NCBI GenBank assembly: GCA_030248065.1
Contig: JASAMV010005873.1
Location: 41,027 to 105,026 of the forward strand
Origin: Rhynchonema sp. JSB1_4
Taxonomy: Eukaryota > Nematoda > Chromadorea > Monhysterida > Xyalidae
Length of the DNA stretch: 64,000 nt
Direction: 5' to 3'
A program made the position numbers and the translations under genes. This document shows, in pieces, positions 1 through 12,700 of this stretch (position 1 is the stretch's first letter; each line of letters begins with the position of its first letter). The notes below the pieces were generated by a model. The model saw only the letters and a list, made by a program, of their open reading frames with translations, searched no databases and was not told where the DNA came from.

Positions 1-409
1 TATATAACTTTCTGTTTCCAACGTTTTCAAGCGGCGCTTCATGTACCGTATGCACGATAAAGCAAGAGTTCAGCTTGTCTACCTATATAAATTACATTCC
101 TGCAGGTTTTTGTGTGTTTTGCGCACACACACACATTTTCCCAAGCATTCCAATCCGAACCCACGCTCCACCAAAAGCGCATACAAATTAATTCTGCGCC
201 CGTAAAAATGTGCTTTTTGGGCATTAGTTTCGGGATCGGCAGAGGTTTGGTGGAATAAAGCATATTCTTTCTTCCCAGGTCTGTGCTTGGATAAAAGCTA
301 AAGGATTCTGGTTTATCGGTGCGCCAACGCGCGGTATATGTTGCTCCCGAACCATAACATGATGTTTTTTTTGTTTTTAACGCACTGTGTATACCTGGTA
401 TCTGGATTT

Positions 410-543
410 CTATGATTAACAGGTTTTTCCGCGATGACAGGAAAAACGGAAAGCAGGAAACGCAAACAAAAAGAACGCAAAAAGGCCAACAAAAACCCCC
501 CAAAAACAAAAAAACAACCAAAAACCCCAAAACAAAACCCACA

Positions 544-576
<33 letters not shown>
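410..576. other. A/C-only homopolymer tract, probably sequencing noise
   Basis: The + strand is almost entirely A and C from about 470, ending in about 30 consecutive Cs (547-576). ORFs crossing it (poly-Gly or poly-Pro) are not believable. Confidence 0.7.
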
Positions 577-800
577 ATTGTGAGCGCTAATATTCCATTT
601 GTTTTGATTCACTAAACTGTAAACGACGTGCTCTTTGATCCTGTCCCGAAATCAAAAACTGTGAATACGCACGCCTATATTTACAAGCACTTTGAAAATC
701 TTTTTGCTGCTCGAATGCCGTTTCCCGAATATTTTGAGAAAAACGTGCCTATATCTCTTAATACCGTAGTAAATGATTTAAAAAAAATTACGGTATCTAT

Positions 801-880
801 GGTATCGCATGCGTATTAGTTCGCTTCCGCCGCTACCAAAGGTATCGCATGCGTATTAGTTCGCTTCCGCCGCTACCAAA
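801..880. repeat. Perfect 40-bp tandem duplication
   Basis: Two identical 40-base units beginning GGTATCGCATGCGTATTAGT, head to tail. Confidence 0.95.
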
Positions 881-1580
881 GCAAACTGTGCAACACAAAA
901 TATATGGTATTGGTCAATTTTCGATTGTGATCGTATAGAGTTGCCACCTGCATGGCTGTTTGTACTTTTATTCCATTTTTCACACCAATTATTTGCAATA
1001 ATTTGCGTTACACAACACTGGTTTTATGTGAATGGAGTTCCAGATTTTGTTACAATCCGCCCTGATGCCGTAAAAATGCGGTTTTGAACGATTGTCATGC
1101 GTGCGTAAACCTAAATATTTCGATCAAAACCACAAAAAATAGTAAAATTTAATTATTTCCGCGCTGTGTTTAGGTAATAACCGGAACGGTTCGTTTCATA
1201 AGTTGGTTATTTTTTATGAACCGAAAAGGCTTTTATTTATATGCGCCATATTTTGACTAAAAATTACCACCGCTGCGTCACAACAAAAGAAACTCCAAAA
1301 TTCCGCGCCCGGTGTTTGTCGCCCGCGTTTGGCACACAAATCTTCATGAATTATGCATTTTTGCGGCGGCGACACAAAAAGAGTCGATAGGAGAGACATC
1401 CATTTTTTGCTGCCAAGAAAGTCATGAAAAGACCGACACTAATCGCGGGTCCAAGTTTTTTTAGTTACCGTGTGAGATATGTACGTACGTCATCTATATT
1501 TGTATTGTGCGCATGTGGTCATGCCTTTCCGTGATTGGGTATTAGTAAAGCTCGTTCCCCAATGGTGGCCATGATTTGAA

Positions 1581-1626
1581 TTAGGCGTAGGCTTAGTAGG
1601 CCTGCAGTCGCGCTTTAGGCTTAGGC
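1581..1626 (+). repeat. Short interstitial telomere-like TTAGGC run
   Basis: TTAGGC occurs at 1581, and as a tandem pair TTAGGCTTAGGC at 1615-1626, with near-matches between. TTAGGC is the nematode telomere unit. The run is very short, so this may be coincidence. Confidence 0.35.
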
Positions 1627-4600
1627 TCCGGCTGCCGCTCGGGCTTGAGCCATGTACCAACCCATGGAGTGGGCCTAAGCCTTAGTCCAAATGGAAACCT
1701 AAACGATCGCCACCACCCATGGGTGCAAATATCCAAACAGTCATAAAACGCTCCTTTCTATCGCAAAGTGCGCGCGTCGGTTGTAACTTACATCAGGCGA
1801 ACAAGAGAGAAAGTGATTCAGTCCCAAAAGCCAAGATACTGAATTGAACGATTATGTCGTTATTGTCTGTTCTCTGTGCTGGTGCAGCAAAACTGATAAA
1901 AAAAACCTTTGAGAGAAATTTTAGCATACCGAGTGACAACTGAATGTTTCTCGTGAATACCGCGCTGTTCAGATTTTTTCAGAACGGGTGGGTGATCTTG
2001 ACTTCACGATTGGCTAATTGTTTAGCCGTCAACGCAAATACTCAACTCTGTTCATCAACTCAGGTAGCCCTGAATGGGCGCGAGAAATAATATATGCTTT
2101 GCATTGGCGCTGAGTTGACGATGAGGTTTGACGGTGTGAGTTAACGCCATGAATATAAGCCTAAAGATAAGGTATAAACTTGCTATATGCTATGTGTACC
2201 TTTGTTAGTTCAGAGCCACACCGGTTTGTGACTCATTTCACTACCAACATCATTGTTTACGTCGACTTTATGCTCGGCTGATTTGCACACGGAGCCTGAT
2301 GGAACGCCCACTTTCGTGTTTTGACGCTACTTTCGCTTGTACTGACGATGACCTTGTGCACCATCGGGCGGTCGTAGACAACAGCACCATAGACTTTTGA
2401 CATGGCTCGTTCCCAAAACGACTAAGCATTCATTAAGTGAAATTTCAGCTATTCTGACTCATAGAGATACATACCGTTAATTAGGTATCTGGCTTCTGTA
2501 TTAGCCTAGGTAAGGTAGAAGGCCACCAATCAACAAGACACACAAAGCACAGGGCCAAATCAGTGCAAACACGCAAGCACGCACCATAATCCCTTCCCCT
2601 GCGTCCAACAAAGCCTGCACAGGTGCGCACAACGCACCTGACTGCAGATTTTGGGCTTTATTTTTATTTCCTGTTTTACCGCGAGTGCGTCCCATCCTCA
2701 CCTTCAAGGCTGCTTTGCGTCCAAAAGCCTCATATGGTATGTACGCGTTAATACGCACATTTTGCTGATTTTATGCACCTTGCTGCTTTACCTCCTGTGT
2801 GTTTCAGTAGTGGCCCTATGCATTTAGACGCATGCGTGCTTATTTCCCGCAAGGCACAATGGTGACCCGGTTTGCACCATTCATTCTGGCTGGGTTCTGG
2901 GTTTCGGTTCCAAACCACGAAATTATCTAGGCATCATGATGTATACCATCAATAGTGAACACCTATCACGGCAAGAGGAACCGAAACCAATCACATTGGG
3001 GCCGCATGGTGCACTCGCACCCGCACCATACTATTGTGGTTGGTAATTCGGGCGTTTGTGTTTGGTATATTTCGCACATGATTTTTCATGCTTTTCTGCG
3101 TTCCGCACATGAGACCAAATGAATATCTAGGCATGCATGTCAGTTGCCATAGAAACCAAAAAAACATGACGCGCGACATCTGCTGGGTTTCGGTAAAAAT
3201 TTTCTGGTCCATCCATTTTTGCACTTTTTAGAGATAATCCGCTTTTTTATTATTTTTGTTCACTCTGGCGGGATCGTGAGGTTCGCAGGCTCTACATAAT
3301 GTCCTCAGCTGGTTACCAGCTGACCAGTCTAGACAAGCCGACAGTAAAAGTATTTCTGACATTTCGGACTACGCTGTTTTGTCAGCAAACTTATGTATGT
3401 TTGGCGTAAAAATAGCAACACAGAAGCGATTTTCAAAGGAGTTTGCCATTCAGCCATCTTTATTGAAGACAGGGGGCTTGGCGTCGCTTTTTGCGATAAA
3501 ATTCCCGTGTGAGAAGCAAACACAAACTGAGTTTTTCTGCATAAATTATACATGCAGACGTAGTGAAGCAAGAAAGATTGTCAGTTTATATCCCATATAG
3601 TTGACATTGACAACATAAAACATCTCCACAAATCTTTGTGAGTTTGCGGATTTCTGGCAATAAACCGCTTTTACGCTCATAACTTGTCATCTTTTATCGT
3701 CCACAAATCGTTTTTATGCTCGAATCGTGATAATATCCATTTTACAATCATCCTTTTCTGAGAGAGTGAAACCGTTTGTTGCAACAGAACTGCGAATGTG
3801 CGTATATTTGTATTATGGGTTTGGTTCTGGCCACACCCTTCCCACCCTGACCAAATGTTCCTACAGTCGAGTCTCTGTATAGTGAATCACTTTCTAACCT
3901 CACTTGTGTGGTTAAAGTAAATTTTCGTAAGCGATAGATAAACAAATGGCTGTGAAACGGCTCTCTTCGGAAACTAAAATTTCTTTTTGCTTGGGAGGAG
4001 ACCCATTATACCGAATCGTGACTGTTTCAAAAAGCCTGTTGCACACATCACATCTGTGCCACAAATGAAGCCCGAAATTTTCCGTACAATGTTGTCCTGT
4101 ACCCTCAATTGGAGATTGTGTACCGCCATAATGTGCTTTTGCATTGGAACTTGAACCATTCTGTCCTTTTGGTGTGATTTTCGAACATTAAATGGGTGTG
4201 CCATACTCATTATTACAATAAGGTGTGAAATTCAACACTTTGTATAAATCTTTTCGAACATATGGTGTGCTTTCTCGCTGGGGGGGGCATTTAGGTTGGT
4301 CTCCGTTCACTTGAACTTTTATAATTTTGTAACCGAATCCTGAGTAAACACATTTGGCTGCCGCGAAACTTTCAAGCCCAGGTAATAATGAAAGACTTTC
4401 AGAGTGATTGTGCATTTCTCACAAATCGTTACGCAGCATAGCTAGTGAGGCATAAAGTACGCGGTTTTAACTTTTCTTCAAAACGACCGGGTCACATTAT
4501 TTGTCGTAATCCGCTTCGATCCTATCATATTATATTTTATATAATCGATGATAATACAGAACACAATATTTTTTTGTAATATTAATCTTCATACTCATAA

Positions 4601-6529
4601 AAAATATGTTGTGCAGTGCAACCGCGCAAAAAGTCCTCGTGTGGATAATACTTTCATTATCTGGTCAGTTGAGATAAAGTGACCTCACCTGTTTTTCATC
4701 TTGTGGACTTTGCTGTGGGAAAAGTCAAATTGTCAGGTCCCGTTATGCGCTTGTCATTTTGACTCTTTATACAGGCGGTGCCCAAATATTTTTATACATA
4801 TACATGTACATAAATACGCATCAATCTTTCCTCCGATCATTTTATTCTCTCTCACACAAGTCCACCACTTTTAATGTCACTGTGATCCACTTTGTTTCAG
4901 GGACATCAAAATACGTTGTCGCAGGGTTACTGGGAGCCAAAAGTCAAGTGTTTTCACCGTGTTCTTCTTTTATCCGACTATATTGTAGCCGCTTTTGATG
5001 TCCAGTACAGCTTTTTGATGCGATGTCTCTCTGTTTTTATAATCAACGGGCGCTATTCAAAACTGCGCCGTATGAGTATGCATTACCCATACGTGCACTG
5101 TACCCAACTTGATGCTGTGCTGTTTTTGGCTTATTATTGAAAGGACTGTGCACGGTGGTTCAGTAACATCATTTGATACATTATCGTCACATTTCTTATC
5201 GTTTTGTTGGTACCCCTGCACGGTTTCAAGTGCAATTTTTTATTTTCTGCAAGTCTGCCATGGGTTCACGTTGAAACATCAGCTAGCCTGAGGTCCTGTT
5301 GCCTTTTGCATCCGTTATCACCAACACAATCAAGTTGTGGCGATAACCTCACCTGAGGGTCGATGTTTACTTTCATGTTTTTTATAACTTCCAGCTCACA
5401 TAAAAAGTCACATTTAGCAACGCCACGCTTTTGAACCGCTGCTTCTTGACCACCACCTTCTTGAGTTGTAGATTAGGACCCCATGATATTTTGTTCATAA
5501 ACATATTTCCAACCCCAAAAACATCAAGACAACCAATAAAATATTCTGGCCTCTTGTGTAATTTTATGAATAAAGCAAACAAGGCTTATATACTACATAG
5601 TATCGCAGCATCAAAATGTCGCCATTGATTCAACAAGAAAAAGCGAGAAAACGCCTTTTTTATCGCCACTACACGCGTTGTGTGTGATTACCAGTTATAA
5701 AACCGTTGGTCCATGTATAGCACAGTCTGGGTACATGGAAAAATATTCTATATTCGATGTCCGAGTGCCAGAGAACCCAATAAAATACTGAGTGGCCTTT
5801 TTGGTGCTATGATTTTTACCGATGATGGTTTTTTTCACGTTTGTACAGTTCGCCGCCCCAAATGCTCTTTTCCTGGGTGTGGAATTTTGTTTTTTATTCA
5901 TTCCATATATTCTACCCACGGGGTTGGGGATGGTTTTGAATACCAAACATGTCATTTTATCTCTCTTTGTATGATTTTGTGTTCTCACCATATGCGCTGT
6001 CAACCTGTAACCTTTACTCGAAAATGCGCCTTATCAAATCCCGTTTTTTGGGAAACATAAATATTTTCTCGCTTTTCGTGGTCATGGCAGGAAACAATAC
6101 GCAATATATACTGTCTACATTGTTCAAGTTCCAAGCAAAACTGAGTTAGCACGCAGTTTTCACGCCTCTGTATGCTCGATCAACCAGAAAATTTATTCCG
6201 AATTCTATGAAACGAGAAAAACTCAAGCGTAACATTTTTGTATCCTGTTTTCGCTCTCGCCAAGTTTCTCGGTTTTGGCTGGATTGAAAACATGGGCTAT
6301 TTACCAGAAGCGAAGGTGTCTATCTGAGGTGGCAAATGAAAGGTTTTTGTCATGATTGTAGTTTCTCTGATGTCGTGAGGGGCAGGTCTTGCCAGAGGGT
6401 GGAGCCCAGCTTTCAATTTTTGCTTTTGTTTTTCTTCTGTTTATCTCTGCTGTTTCAAAAAACAACATTCTTTCAGAAAAATATAAATATCCGTCAATCC
6501 GTTTGAATATCGGGTTGTAAAACATCAGC

Positions 6530-6716
6530 ATGCTTGCCCAACAGCCCAGCATTGGTGGCAGTAGTCGTAACAACAGTCTAGATGCCACGCATGAGACCAC
6601 GGAACATCAATTTTGGTCGCACCCCCTCGCTGTGTGGTTGCGTGACGCGTTGGAAATACCACACGTGCTGACAACCGAACTAGATTGTCAATCTGGCACG
6701 CGTATCGATGCACAAG
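6530..6716 (+). CDS. Probable first coding exon of the CCDC88-like gene (HOOK domain start)
   Basis: An ATG at 6530 opens about 62 codons beginning [10 protein letters not shown]. Residues about 32-41 read [10 protein letters not shown], which matches the family pattern near the HOOK N-terminus (a hydrophobic residue, then S/G-PL-x-x-W-hydrophobic). The codon use and GC content stand out from the AT-rich surroundings. A possible donor, ACAAG then GTTGTT, follows at 6716 and leaves phase 1. The ORF otherwise stops at once. Family members start their HOOK domain within a few dozen residues of the N-terminus, so the position fits. The intron to the next certain exon at 17272 would be about 10.5 kb, or contain further undetected exons. 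Confidence 0.45.
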
Positions 6717-9700
6717 GTTGTTGATGTTTCGGAGAATTTATATTTTGATGATTGGTGATGTTTCACCGTGGCATTAATCAACCTTCGCTCTGTTAACTTG
6801 AGATTTTCCCAGATTGTTCACGTTTTTTCGGAAAATTTTTTCGAGTTTCAAACGCGTGTTTTAACCAGCGTGTAAATGTTGTCACGAGCCTGACAAACAA
6901 GCCTTTGATTAGTCGACGTCTTAATCTAAAATCTGACCAGCTCTACCAGGTGGGCTGCGAGATACACTACATGGACTCCAGGCTGAGATTGATGTCTACT
7001 AGTGGGCGGGGGCTGGGGGGGGGGGGGACGACGAAAACGTTCACTCGATAGGGGACATCACCACGAACGGTATCCCCTTTAGGGGCCACTGTATGCCCAT
7101 AGCAAATCACCCCGTTCATGCACAGGCCTGCTCACAGCTTCAGCGACCAGCACATCATGTGAAACATCAGATGTCGACTCAGCCCTGTGCTGCACACCAC
7201 GCGCACAACGCACAGCCAAGGAGCTGATGTTTGCGGACTTATGTGACGCGGTGATATTGAATTCGTTGTTTCTGTACATGTGAGTTTGGGTGTAGCGTTT
7301 GTTTGAAGTCAAATTGTCAGAAATTTCTGACACACACTGACCTATGCAAAGGGCTTATGTCACAGTGGTCAACTCAAGGGGTCCAGTCACTTCGTCAACC
7401 CACTTCGTAGAGTCGTCAACTCGCTCCATTCTCTGCATTAATTCTCGTGCTCACTCGGGGCTGCTGTGTGTTGACGAAGCGATTTGACCAGTTGAGTTGA
7501 CCACTGTAATATTAGCATACGTAAAGAGGTCAGGCGGCATTTGAGTCGTTCACAGGCATTGACTGCTGGCATACAAGGCGCAATCAAATTAGTTGATCGG
7601 TCCGGGTTTGCCTTGCCCTAACCACGTGACATTTTCAAAAAGTTTTAGGGAAATGATGAAACATCAGCGCGGCGCTTCTGAATCATGATTTTTTCAGTGA
7701 CCCCCGTCCAATCTACTGCGAAGTGCGTCCAGCGAGTGAAACCAGCGGACGGTTACGCAATCTTGGACTGTTACTCAGGAATATACAGCATTTTTATAAG
7801 GTCGGTCGGTTTATGTTATTTTTTTATTTTGATTTTAGTAAATTTTTATTTTAGTTTTGTCTGGACTTGCTAAAGCGTTCTGTTCATTTACGTGCACAAC
7901 ATCGTTCAAATCCAAAGCCATGTTCAATACTAACCATTCCCCTGCTTTGATACAAGGTTTATACCATGAATAAATAGAACGTTCCAAAACTCAGCTATTG
8001 AATGGAAATAAGCTCAATTTCGTTATTATTCAGCCATTTAGTATTTGCGCTTGTGCTTAACCTCACACCCCGCCACGCGCCCCCTCTCATGTTTGTGATA
8101 AGGGATAGATTATTTATTGTTCGCTTGTACCCATAATCATTGTGGGTACACGGTTGCTCATGAGGTTTTGTCCTACGTTGGTACCCGTTAAGTTTTATCC
8201 GCACTATTTTGTTCACTCTGTGATCTCAAACAGCGCTCTAGGTAAGTTAATGTCCGTTCAGTTCTATTATTGTGCTGAAATATCGCGTCCCACAAGAACA
8301 TAGCCAGTGGAACTTTTTGTTGCTGAACTTGATATGAATGACCAACAATATTTATCCCTTTCAAAATTGCGTGATGGCTATCAAGCAGCCACCATTGTTT
8401 AAGAGCTAAACCTGAAATGTCGTTCCGAGCGCTCCAGGCGGAAAAAATTTAACGTCACTTTTTTTCACCAACCGAAATATTCAACAGAGCTGCTTGGACG
8501 CAAAGCAAATTGTGCTTCCAAATTTATCGAGTACTTGAAATTTTAACCGAAATATTGCAACAAAATGTCGAAAAAGAGCCCCTTTAGTCGTCGAAGACTG
8601 TACACAATCCACGAGGTCGCGCCTTTGGATTCTGATGCGCTCGAGGTCTGCTTTAAGTTACAAGTTTCTTTTCACTCAAAAGTTTAATTCCGCTTTCCAA
8701 GCGCGGGTTCAGCTTTACAAGACCCTAGCGATTTCAGCGTTCAGTTTATTCGAAATTGAAATCCGAAATTAGCAGTCCGGCTCCCCCAATGCTAAAGCCA
8801 AGCGCGAAATTCAACTACAAATTATGCCTAATGTGAAATGACCGAACGTGCTACGGTGCCATTATAATACTAAAATGTTCAATTCAATTTAGATTTTAGT
8901 GCCCACAACGCTCGTGTTAATGCCGAATTTGTGGTACATGGCCAGTGCGGCTACTACACTAATTCAAGCGCATGGGGTTCTTTATGTGACCAGCCGGCTA
9001 ATACTAATGTCGTCAATAAAAATCGTTTTGTGTCCATTTCGTCGACCGTCCAGCTTCGATACGACTCCCTGTCGACGTCATTTGTATTAGCCCCATGTCC
9101 ACTACCATGGAGATGGCCATATCATGTGACGTTTCTGTTGCTGGGGAATTCGTAATGCTGTTTGCAAAATTTCGCCCTGTTGTGTCGAATAACGTGTGCA
9201 TGGTTTTCTGAAAATAGGACCAGTCCACAGGGCTGGTAATATTCTTGACAGGATTCCTTTGCCTTAGTACCCACGTCAACCTACATATACCTATGTACAT
9301 ACACCAATAACCTTGGTTCTTAATCTTTGTTGTTATATCCTGCACATCCATACATCGTTTTATCTTGTTGTTTTCGCGTGCGCGAAGCGGAGATCTTTTT
9401 ATTGATCGGCTTTCGTTTTCTTTCCCGATTCTGGTGGATACTCGGCCACTTTTCACACGCTTGCAGACAGGTGCTCGGAAAGTTCGACTATTTATAATTG
9501 TTAGGTTTGGAAAAATTATTTTGGTTTCCAATTTTTCCAAGTTTTTGCGCCAAAAAACTTGATGCGACTTTTCGTTGAAAGCGAAAACCGGCAGCCATAA
9601 ACCATGATAATGACCTGCTCACGCATCTTGCGCTCTTTCCAACCTGTTACAAAAAGGTGTCTACATTCAATATTATTGGGCGTCACAGCTGTTTTGCTTT

Positions 9701-12700
9701 CGCAGACGACCTTTGCTGGACAGCAAAATAATGCACCCCGCAAAGTACCCAGGAAATATAACAACACCTATAATTACGGATTTCACGCCTATCTACTGAT
9801 CTCTGGTCTTTCATGTTTGTTTGGCGCTCGGTTGTGATAATTTTTACTGTCTGTCTTCCGATCACATAAAACGCGTGTTCTTTCTGCACACTCATTGCGG
9901 GATATATGTATGGGAGGTATTCTTGGGTACCTGAATATTTGTTGATTGTTCTCCACAGGTATGTAGGTGTGGTGCACACCGGAATACGGATAGGGTACAA
10001 CAACTGCAGTATGTGTTCATTTTGGCTTCCATGCACACCCACAAGCTGCCACGTAGTGCACAACCTGAAGCCCGAAGCCTGAAACTTACGACCGAATTTC
10101 TGCCATTATTTTGTCGTCTCATTTTTTAGTACAGAATACCCAACAATTTTTATCATGCAAGGTTAGGTGCAGCACAGTTACACACACACGCATACCAAGG
10201 TCAAGATCACGGCGGGTTGTTGTACTAAAATAATGTAACACGCAGTCAAAACAAATCGATTTTTAGCGCAAATCTCGTTGTTATCCGTATATCTGAGCCA
10301 TTTTAGTGATAAAAGCTGTTTTTATCGCCTTGGTTTGTGTAATTTGTAAAAGTTGCACTATTATTTTTGTTCAAATAAATTGTAATTGTCCGCTCTGCGC
10401 ACAGCATGCTGCCGCCAAACACAAAAGGTCTGTTTGATTTCGGTTTTGATTTTCATTTTAAAGGTACCATTGATGTAGTACTATTGGTGGCATTAAATTA
10501 GTTTTTAGAGATTTGCGCTTTTACGGTTCTTAATCAATTTCATTTCAATTTTGCTGGTTTTTTGTTTTTGATCCGGTTGTGAAACTGGGACGCGCGCGGC
10601 GGGAAAACAGTGAAAAAAAACACAATTGAATTTTTTGTAATGGCCTGTACTTAATTTTATAGTTTCTGTTCCGTAGACCATAAAAATATTTTTACGCACT
10701 GTTTAATGAGATTTCGGAGCAGCAGGACTGCTACAAGATTTTTTTTTGCTTTTATGTCAGTCTCAGGATGTAGACCAAAACAGTCACCTGGCGCAGTAAC
10801 ACATTATAGTTTTGAACCTCGGAGAAGATTGCTGCCTGAAAAACTTTTCTATTTGGCAATCGCTATAAACTTATCCTAAAGTTCATACCAGCTGTAGACT
10901 TTTTGTTATTCGGCTCATGTTTTTGGAACGTTTTTTTACACAGAAACCACACCATCCATTTTTTCAAGAAAAAGCATTCTGAACCATCAAGTACATGTGC
11001 ATACCAAGTTGGGTCTTTCGTACACTAGTTCGGGGTTGGTACACCTTGGTTCGGTTCCCATTCGATTTTATTGTACGACCCAGCCCGCCAAAGTGCTTTA
11101 CAATCGTAAACTGTGACTCACAGCGAAGGCTGAAAGGTCATCGAATGAAAGTTGCTTGGGGCAATGTTTGGTCACATTACTACTTTCGGCTCAAAACAAA
11201 AATCTGTTCGATAGAATGGCAAAGTTCTTGACCAAATCATAAATTTACTTCGAGTTTTGTACTCGCTCGGAACTCGGTGGTGTTGTTTGGGAGACCTTTC
11301 GGCAAAAAACGCAAATTACGACCCAACTTTAAAATAATCATCTTTGCAGGCTAAGCTGTGTTCGAACCTGTTTCAAAATGTGGAATTCCCCAATTTTGCG
11401 GCAAAGATTTATTTGGTGTAATTCGAGGCTTTCAAATAATTGCTTTTTTCAGTGTTTCACGATTCGAATCTCAAGTGTTTTACTGCTGACGGTTTTCTGT
11501 CCGAAGTATGTAATGTTTGTAATGGTTTTTACGATACAACGCGGTTTTCAGTTAACAAAAGTTAGAAGCCAAGTGTATCAGCGGAACCAGTTGACTAATT
11601 TGTCAGGATATTTGTGAAAATGATGCGTTCAAATGAATCGGAATTCCTAGTGTTGAGTGTTGTGAAAAAAACTGTAGTAACTTTCACAAGTAATGTTGGC
11701 TGTTTTTCGGTCCAAAGCTATAACCCTGTGAAAATCCAATAGTTCTGATGCGCAACACACCTAAAAGTCACAAACTATTCTGCATTCGAGATAAGAAATT
11801 CGCAGTGTAAACTCGTTATGTACTTTGGGAGACCTGCGCTGAAGATTTATGACCTTGTGGCACATTTGCGAATAAACCATTCGGTTTTGTTACACTAGGA
11901 TTTTCAAGTGAACTACAATTCGTTCCAATTTCTGTTCTTAAAAAAGTTTCCAATCATGTTTTTCCCAGATTTCGAAGAATCTGAGATGGAAGGTCTTTTA
12001 ACTGTTGTTAGTGCACGTACACTGATTCACACTGATGATGCTCTGGTGCACCGCTGCTTCAGAGGACATGTGCAAAAGTAACTTTCTTTGTTGGTTACCA
12101 ACACTCAACCTTATAGTGCTCCTCGTAGACAGCACCTGTCCGAATCTCGCAGTGCTTTTTGCACAAGTTTGGCACCCTCGGGGCCAAACCCAATGAAGAA
12201 ACCTTGCTGTTCCGTGCAGTGGTTTTTTTTAAAAAAAAATTCGTTCCAAAAGTTAAAAAAATTTTTTTTTATTATTTCAAAATTCGAAAATTTCTCTATT
12301 TTTTTGCTCTAAAAGTGCTATTTTTTGCATAAAAATTGCTACTGTTAACATCACCCGACCCAACCATGGGTGTATTGGGTGCCATAATCGTTGTCTTGTG
12401 GCATCTAGACATAATGCATACACTCACATGGCCTCTCATATAATTACACATGTACATGTGACTGGGTGGGCATGCATTTATCCATGCAACAGACCCGAAA
12501 GCAGTGATTCGGTGTGATATTCACCCTATATTTACACTGTTTGTCACATATTTGCATTGGTCGTGTACCAAGAGGCAATAGTTTCACCCAAATTTACCGT
12601 CTTGAGTGTCATAAAGCCACACCAAGGCACCCACACTACGTGGGGGAAGTGTACGGGTGTGTACCTGACTACTGTTGGTACTCATTGACCATTGTTTAGT

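Larger units (their letters stand above)
1..6529. other. Region without a recognisable gene
   Basis: AT-rich DNA with short chance ORFs. It contains the A/C tract, the 40-bp duplication, the TTAGGC run and an eroded mariner-like MITE near 2037-2150. No coding exon of the CCDC88 gene is evident, but its 5' UTR and promoter probably lie here. Confidence 0.6.

Noticed and set aside
39..615. Overlapping ORFs on both strands with poly-Gly or poly-Pro runs
   Set aside because: They exist only because of the A/C homopolymer tract and have no protein-like composition otherwise.
9013..9540. 175-codon minus-strand ORF
   Set aside because: No domain, no splice context, mixed codon use and overlap with other ORFs; length alone is not persuasive in this AT/GC range.
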